Shown here: positions 36,938 through 41,312 of the stretch, piece after piece | How positions within the stretch are numbered: position 1 is the stretch's first letter | How the letters are laid out: the number at the start of each line of letters is the position of its first letter | Assembly: GCA_025929185.1 (NCBI GenBank) | Contig: JAICMO010000008.1 | Span: 1 to 41,312, forward strand | Source: Pseudolabrys sp. | GTDB taxonomy: Bacteria > Pseudomonadota > Alphaproteobacteria > Rhizobiales > Xanthobacteraceae | Direction: 5' to 3' | DNA length: 41,312 bases | Notes under the pieces: generated by a model | The model's input: only the letters and a program-made list of their open reading frames with translations | Told to the model about the DNA's origin: nothing | Databases searched by the model: none | Translations under genes and position numbers: made by a program

Positions 36938-38332
36938 ATGATCCCCATCACCACCTTCGCCGGCAAAAGGGTCGCCGTCTTCGGCCTTGGCACATCGGGC
37001 ATGCTGTCGGCGCGGGCGCTGATTGCCGGCGGCGCCGCTGTCGTCGCCTGCGACGACAGCGGCAAGAGCGGGGCCGAAGCCAAAGCCGCCGGACTGAACG
37101 TGCAAAATCTGCGCGAGCTCGATTGGTCGAAGGTCGCGGCGCTGATATTGGCGCCAGGCGTTCCGCTGACGCATCCCAAGCCGCACTGGGCCGTCGATCT
37201 TGCGCGCAAGCACAACGTCGAGATCATCGGCGATATCGAGCTGTTCAGCCGCGAGCGCGCGAAGGTCGCGCCGCAAGCGCCCTTCATCGCCATTACCGGG
37301 ACCAACGGCAAGTCGACGACCACCGCGCTGACCGCGCACATCCTGCGCAGCGCCGGTTTCGATTCGCAGATGGGCGGCAATATCGGCGTGCCGATCTTGC
37401 AGCTCGAGCCGTTCGCACCGAAGCGCTGTTACGTTGTGGAGGTTTCATCTTATCAGATCGATCTTGCCCCCTCGCTTGATCCGACGGTGGGCATCCTGCT
37501 CAACGTTTCGGAAGACCACCTCGATCGCCACGGCACAATGGAGAATTACGCCGCCATCAAAACGCGGCTTGTTGCCGGCGTGGAAGAAACGGCGGTGGTC
37601 GGCGTCGATGACGCCTATTCGCGCGCTGCGGCTGAGCAGGTTGAGCGTGCCGGCAAGAAAGTCGAGCGCATTTCGGTCCTCGCCCCGTTGCGCAACGGGT
37701 ACTACGCGGACGGCACGCGCATCCTGCACGCCACTGCGGGGAAGGCACGCGAGGTTGCGCAGCTTGCCGGCATCGATTCATTGCGCGGCGCGCACAATGC
37801 GCAGAACGCGGCGTGCGCCATTGCCGCCGCGGTTGCGCTGGGCGTCGACCTGCCGGCCGTTCGAAAAGGCCTCGCCACATTTCCCGGTCTTGCGCATCGC
37901 ATGCAGCAGATTGCGCGCAAGGGCAATGTTTTGTTCGTCAACGATTCGAAGGCGACCAACGCCGACTCCGCCGCGAAAGCGTTGTCGAGCTTCTCCGATA
38001 TTTTCTGGATCGCCGGCGGCAAGCCGAAGACCGGCGGCATTTCGAGCCTTGTCGAATTCTTTCCGCGTATCCGCAAGGCCTATTTGATCGGCGAAGCGGC
38101 GAATGAATTCGCCAGGACGCTGGACGGAAAGGTGCCTTATGAGATCGTCGAGGTGCTTTCGCGCGCCGTCGACGCCGCCGCCGACGATGCCGCCGCGTCG
38201 GGACTGAAGGAGCCGGTTGTGCTGCTGTCTCCCGCCTGCGCCTCCTTCGATCAGTACCGCAATTTCGAGGTGCGCGGCGACGCCTTCCGCGCGCTGGTGC
38301 TGAAGTTGGCGGGCGTGAAGAAAGAGGCATAG
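36938..38332 (+). CDS. murD: UDP-N-acetylmuramoylalanine--D-glutamate ligase
   Basis: [104 protein letters not shown]; start trimmed to after the repeat. Confidence 0.95.
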   Translation: MIPITTFAGKRVAVFGLGTSGMLSARALIAGGAAVVACDDSGKSGAEAKAAGLNVQNLRELDWSKVAALILAPGVPLTHPKPHWAVDLARKHNVEIIGDIELFSRERAKVAPQAPFIAITGTNGKSTTTALTAHILRSAGFDSQMGGNIGVPILQLEPFAPKRCYVVEVSSYQIDLAPSLDPTVGILLNVSEDHLDRHGTMENYAAIKTRLVAGVEETAVVGVDDAYSRAAAEQVERAGKKVERISVLAPLRNGYYADGTRILHATAGKAREVAQLAGIDSLRGAHNAQNAACAIAAAVALGVDLPAVRKGLATFPGLAHRMQQIARKGNVLFVNDSKATNADSAAKALSSFSDIFWIAGGKPKTGGISSLVEFFPRIRKAYLIGEAANEFARTLDGKVPYEIVEVLSRAVDAAADDAAASGLKEPVVLLSPACASFDQYRNFEVRGDAFRALVLKLAGVKKEA

Positions 38333-38377
38333 ACCGCGCGTCATCGCCCGCGGAAGCGGGCGAGCGAGGCACGGCTT

Positions 38378-38428
38378 CCCTCTCCCGCTTGCGGGAGAGG
38401 GTGGCCGCGTAGCGGCCGGGTGAGGGTG
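38378..38428. repeat. Left half-element flanking the DUF559 fragment
   Basis: CCCTCTCCCGCTTGCGGGAGAGGGTGGCCGCGTAGCGGCCGGGTGAGGGTG. Confidence 0.88.
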
Positions 38429-38465
38429 AAGCACGCGCGACCGGCAGAAAAGGAACGCAGCACGG

Positions 38466-38684
38466 GTGCTGCGCCGCACTGCCACCGACGCCGAGCGGGT
38501 CATGTGGTTTCTGCTTCGCCACCGTCGGCTCGACGGCGTCAAATTTCGCCGCCAAGTTCCAATTGGCCCTTATGTCGTGGATTTTGCTTCGATCCAGCAT
38601 AGGCTCATCGTCGAGTTGGATGGAAGCCAGCATGCTGAGAGTGCCCTCACCCCGACTCTCCCCCGCAAGCGGGAGAGGGAGTGA
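38466..38684 (+). pseudogene. DUF559 (Vsr/endonuclease-like) fragment, truncated at the C-terminus
   Basis: LRRTATDAERVMWFLLRHRRLDGVKFRRQVPIGPYVVDFASIQHRLIVELDGSQHAES then runs into repeat sequence (ALTPTLPRKRERE); catalytic-domain remainder absent. Confidence 0.82.
38644..38679. repeat. Right half-element flanking the DUF559 fragment, inverted relative to the left
   Basis: CCCTCACCCCGACTCTCCCCCGCAAGCGGGAGAGGG; reverse complement resembles 38378-38428. Confidence 0.85.
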
Positions 38685-38785
38685 GCGCGGCGTCCTCTCG
38701 CACCATTACCGGCGCCTCGCGCGAACAAGCGGCACTCTTAACCTTTCATCAACCAGCCGCGCGCAGGAATGACGCGGGGATCCGT

Positions 38786-39943
38786 ATGCTCTCGCGCGCG
38801 CAACGCACGCCTTTCGGCGAATGGTGGTGGACGGTCGATCGCCTGACCCTGGCTGCGGTCGGCGCGCTGATGATCGCGGGCGTTGTTTTGTCGCTTGCGG
38901 CGAGCCCGCCGGTCGCCGGCCGTCTCGGGCTCGATCCGTTCTACTTCGTCGACCGCCATATCCTCTTTCTCTTTCCCACCATCGCGGTGATGCTCGGAGT
39001 CTCGTTCCTGACGCCGCGACAGATCCGGCGGCTGGCGCTCCTCGTCTTTGCCGCAAGCGTTCTTCTCGCTGCGATAACGCCGTATTTCGGGCCCGAGATC
39101 AAAGGGGCGCGACGATGGATCGTCATCCTCGGCGTCAACATCCAGTCTTCGGAATTTTTGAAGCCGGCATTTGTCGTGCTCATCGCCTGGCTGTTCGGTG
39201 AATCGGCGCGGCGGCCGGAAATGCCGACCAATGCCATCGCCTTGTCGCTGCTGCTGATTGTGGTGGCGCTGTTGGTGATGCAGCCCGATTTCGGTCAGAC
39301 CATGCTGGTCACGCTCGTCTGGAGCGCGCTGTTCTTCATGGCCGGGATGCGGTTGATCTGGGTGTTTGGGCTTGCGGGCATCGCCGGCGTCGGATTGACA
39401 GTTGCCTATTACACCGTCCCGCATGTCGCACGCCGCATCCAACGCTTTCTCGATCCGGCTTCCGGCGACACGTTTAATATCGATCTTGCAACCGATTCCT
39501 TTGTTCGCGGCGGCTGGTTCGGCATGGGGCCGGGCGAGGGCACGATCAAGCGCATCCTGCCGGAGGGGCACACGGATTTCGTGTTTGCGGTGGCGGCGGA
39601 GGAATTTGGCGTAGCGCTTTGTCTCGTGTTGGTTGCGTTGTTCGCCTTTATCGTCATCCGGTCGTTGCTGCGGGCGTTGCGCAACGAGGATCCGTTCACA
39701 CGCTTCGCCGCGACGGGTCTGTCGATCCTTTTCGGCACGCAGGCGGCGATTAATCTCGCGGTGAATGTGCATTTGATTCCGGCCAAGGGCATGACGCTGC
39801 CGTTCATCTCCTACGGCGGCTCATCGATGATCTCGCTGGCCTACGGCATGGGCATGCTGCTGGCGCTGACCCGCCAGCAGCCGCAGGTCGCGATGCTGAA
39901 GCCGCGGATGCGGAGCTTGGCCGTGGCGGAAAACCCTGCATGA
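38786..39943 (+). CDS. ftsW: Lipid II flippase/peptidoglycan polymerase FtsW
   Basis: FYFVDRHILFLFPTIAVMLGVSFL, ARRWIVILGVNIQSSEFLKPAFVVLIAWLF, VMQPDFGQTMLVTLVW, LPEGHTDFVFAVAAEEFG, AKGMTLPFISYGGSSMI; start trimmed to MLSRAQRTPFGEWWW. Confidence 0.95.
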   Translation: MLSRAQRTPFGEWWWTVDRLTLAAVGALMIAGVVLSLAASPPVAGRLGLDPFYFVDRHILFLFPTIAVMLGVSFLTPRQIRRLALLVFAASVLLAAITPYFGPEIKGARRWIVILGVNIQSSEFLKPAFVVLIAWLFGESARRPEMPTNAIALSLLLIVVALLVMQPDFGQTMLVTLVWSALFFMAGMRLIWVFGLAGIAGVGLTVAYYTVPHVARRIQRFLDPASGDTFNIDLATDSFVRGGWFGMGPGEGTIKRILPEGHTDFVFAVAAEEFGVALCLVLVALFAFIVIRSLLRALRNEDPFTRFAATGLSILFGTQAAINLAVNVHLIPAKGMTLPFISYGGSSMISLAYGMGMLLALTRQQPQVAMLKPRMRSLAVAENPA

Positions 39944-39951
39944 CCTTTGCG

Positions 39952-39972
39952 CCTTCCCCTTGTCAGGGGAGG
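39952..39972. repeat. Solitary half palindrome between ftsW and murG
   Basis: CCTTCCCCTTGTCAGGGGAGG, similar to the hairpin end of the bipartite family. Confidence 0.6.
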
Positions 39973-40026
39973 TTGCCTCCCGAGGGCGGCGCACGCGGGC
40001 CCGTCCGGGTCTGCTAGATTGCGCCG

Positions 40027-41184
40027 ATGAACGACGATCTTGCCCAGCACTCTGCGCCGCGGCCCGGCTCTCCGCTTGTAGCGGATGGAAGAAACACGCG
40101 GCTCGTTCTTCTTGCCGCCGGCGGAACGGGCGGTCACTTGTTTCCCGCCGAGGCGCTTGCCGCGGCTCTCGACAAACGTGGGATCGCCGTCGATCTCGCC
40201 ACTGAGGCGCGTACCGCGCATTTCAAGTTTCCCGCGCGCGCGGTGCACCTTATTCCGAGTGCGACATGGCGCAGCAAAAGTCCATTGGACTATGCGCGCA
40301 CGTTGACGATGCTCGGCGCCGGCACAACAAAAGCGCTGCTGATGCTCCGCCGTGTCAGGCCGGCCGTCGTTGTCGGCTTCGGCGGCTATCCGAGCGTGCC
40401 GCCGCTATTTGCCGCCTCGCTGCGTGGCATTCCGACGGTGTTGCACGAGCAAAACGGCGTGATCGGCCGCGCCAATCGCCTGCTGGCCTCGCGCGTGACG
40501 GCGATCGCCACCGGCTTCCGCGAAGTCTCCGGAATTAACGCCGCGCTGAAAGCAAAGGTCACGTTCACGGGCAACCCGATCCGGCCGGCGGTCGTCGCCG
40601 CGGCGGCGAGGCCTTATGCGGCGCCCGCCCCGAACGGGAAATTCAGGCTCGTCGTGTTCGGCGGCAGCCAAGGCGCGCGCGTGATGTCCGATGTGGTGCC
40701 GGAGGCGGTTGCGCGTCTGGAGCCGGATCTGCGCCGGCGACTGGCCGTCACGCAGCAAGCGCGCAGCGAGGATCTCGAGCGCGTGCAAGCGGCCTATGAC
40801 CGGCTTGGCGTTGCAGCGGAGGTGGCGAGCTTCTTTTCGGACTTGCCCGAGCGCGTCGCGGAAAGCCATCTGATTGTTTCACGATCCGGCGCGTCCACAG
40901 TGGCCGAGCTTGCCGGGATCGGTCGTCCGGCCATCTTGGTGCCGCTCCCGCATGCGCTCGATCAGGATCAATTGGCCAATGCCGGCGTGCTGGAGAAGGC
41001 GGGCGGAGCGATTTGCATCGAACAGCCGGGTTTCACAGCGGAACGGTTGGCCGCCGAGATCACGGCACTCGTCGGCGACCCTGAGCGCCTCGCCGGTATG
41101 GCAGCGGCGGCGAAATCCGCCGGCACGATTGACGCCGCCGACCGGCTTGCGGCACTGGTGATGCAGGTTGGCGCGATCGGGTAA
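40027..41184 (+). CDS. murG: UDP-N-acetylglucosamine--N-acetylmuramyl-(pentapeptide) pyrophosphoryl-undecaprenol N-acetylglucosamine transferase
   Basis: LVLLAAGGTGGHLFPAEALAAAL, VVGFGGYPSVPPLFAASLRGIPTVLHEQNGVIGRANRLLA, VVFGGSQGARVMSDVVPEAV, LIVSRSGASTVAELAGIGRPAILVPLPHALDQDQLANA. Confidence 0.97.
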   Translation: MNDDLAQHSAPRPGSPLVADGRNTRLVLLAAGGTGGHLFPAEALAAALDKRGIAVDLATEARTAHFKFPARAVHLIPSATWRSKSPLDYARTLTMLGAGTTKALLMLRRVRPAVVVGFGGYPSVPPLFAASLRGIPTVLHEQNGVIGRANRLLASRVTAIATGFREVSGINAALKAKVTFTGNPIRPAVVAAAARPYAAPAPNGKFRLVVFGGSQGARVMSDVVPEAVARLEPDLRRRLAVTQQARSEDLERVQAAYDRLGVAAEVASFFSDLPERVAESHLIVSRSGASTVAELAGIGRPAILVPLPHALDQDQLANAGVLEKAGGAICIEQPGFTAERLAAEITALVGDPERLAGMAAAAKSAGTIDAADRLAALVMQVGAIG

Positions 41185-41193
41185 GGGAGCGAC

Positions 41194-41312
41194 ATGAAAC
41201 TGCCGCGCGATATTGGGCCGATCCACTTCATCGGGATCGGCGGCATCGGCATGAGCGGCATCGCCGAGGTGCTGGTCAATCTCGGCTATACGGTAACCGG
41301 CTCCGACGTTTC
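41194..41312 (+). CDS. murC: UDP-N-acetylmuramate--L-alanine ligase, N-terminal part, truncated by window edge
   Basis: [39 protein letters not shown] read from ATG 41194. Confidence 0.93.
   Translation, partial: MKLPRDIGPIHFIGIGGIGMSGIAEVLVNLGYTVTGSDV

Overview
GC-rich alphaproteobacterial (probably Rhizobiales-type) chromosomal segment. Most of it is ordinary: purD, xseA, DUF2093, lpxK, waaA, acyltransferase, DUF4170, bisphosphate-nucleotidase-like, pmbA, DUF6101, a branched-chain-amino-acid-type ABC binding protein, a tetR/emrA/emrB-type efflux divergon, a hydantoinase/oxoprolinase A-B fusion, a ModA-like binding protein, an EamA transporter, a multidomain NirK, rnpB, an amidase, a PRC-barrel protein, and most of a dcw cluster (mraZ-rsmH-ftsL-ftsI-murE-murF-mraY-murD-ftsW-murG-murC). 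The unusual parts are: (1) a bipartite palindromic repeat family that sits between essential dcw genes and also lies in frame inside the hydantoinase/oxoprolinase ORF (two copies, plus a third repeat of another family); (2) a DUF559 endonuclease-like gene fragment bracketed by two inverted copies of the repeat ends; (3) a repeat-like hairpin apparently grafted into the P9 region of RNase P RNA; (4) an AT-richer two-gene island encoding an 85-aa unknown protein and a divergent dCTP-deaminase-like protein, a possible nucleotide-depletion defence module; (5) a membrane-anchored cytochrome c - cupredoxin - NirK fusion; (6) tandem small secreted paralogues sharing a GRDPDANxRLQxLRDAxGxxY C-terminus. 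No homology search or folding software was run; all calls come from reading the sequence and supplied translations.
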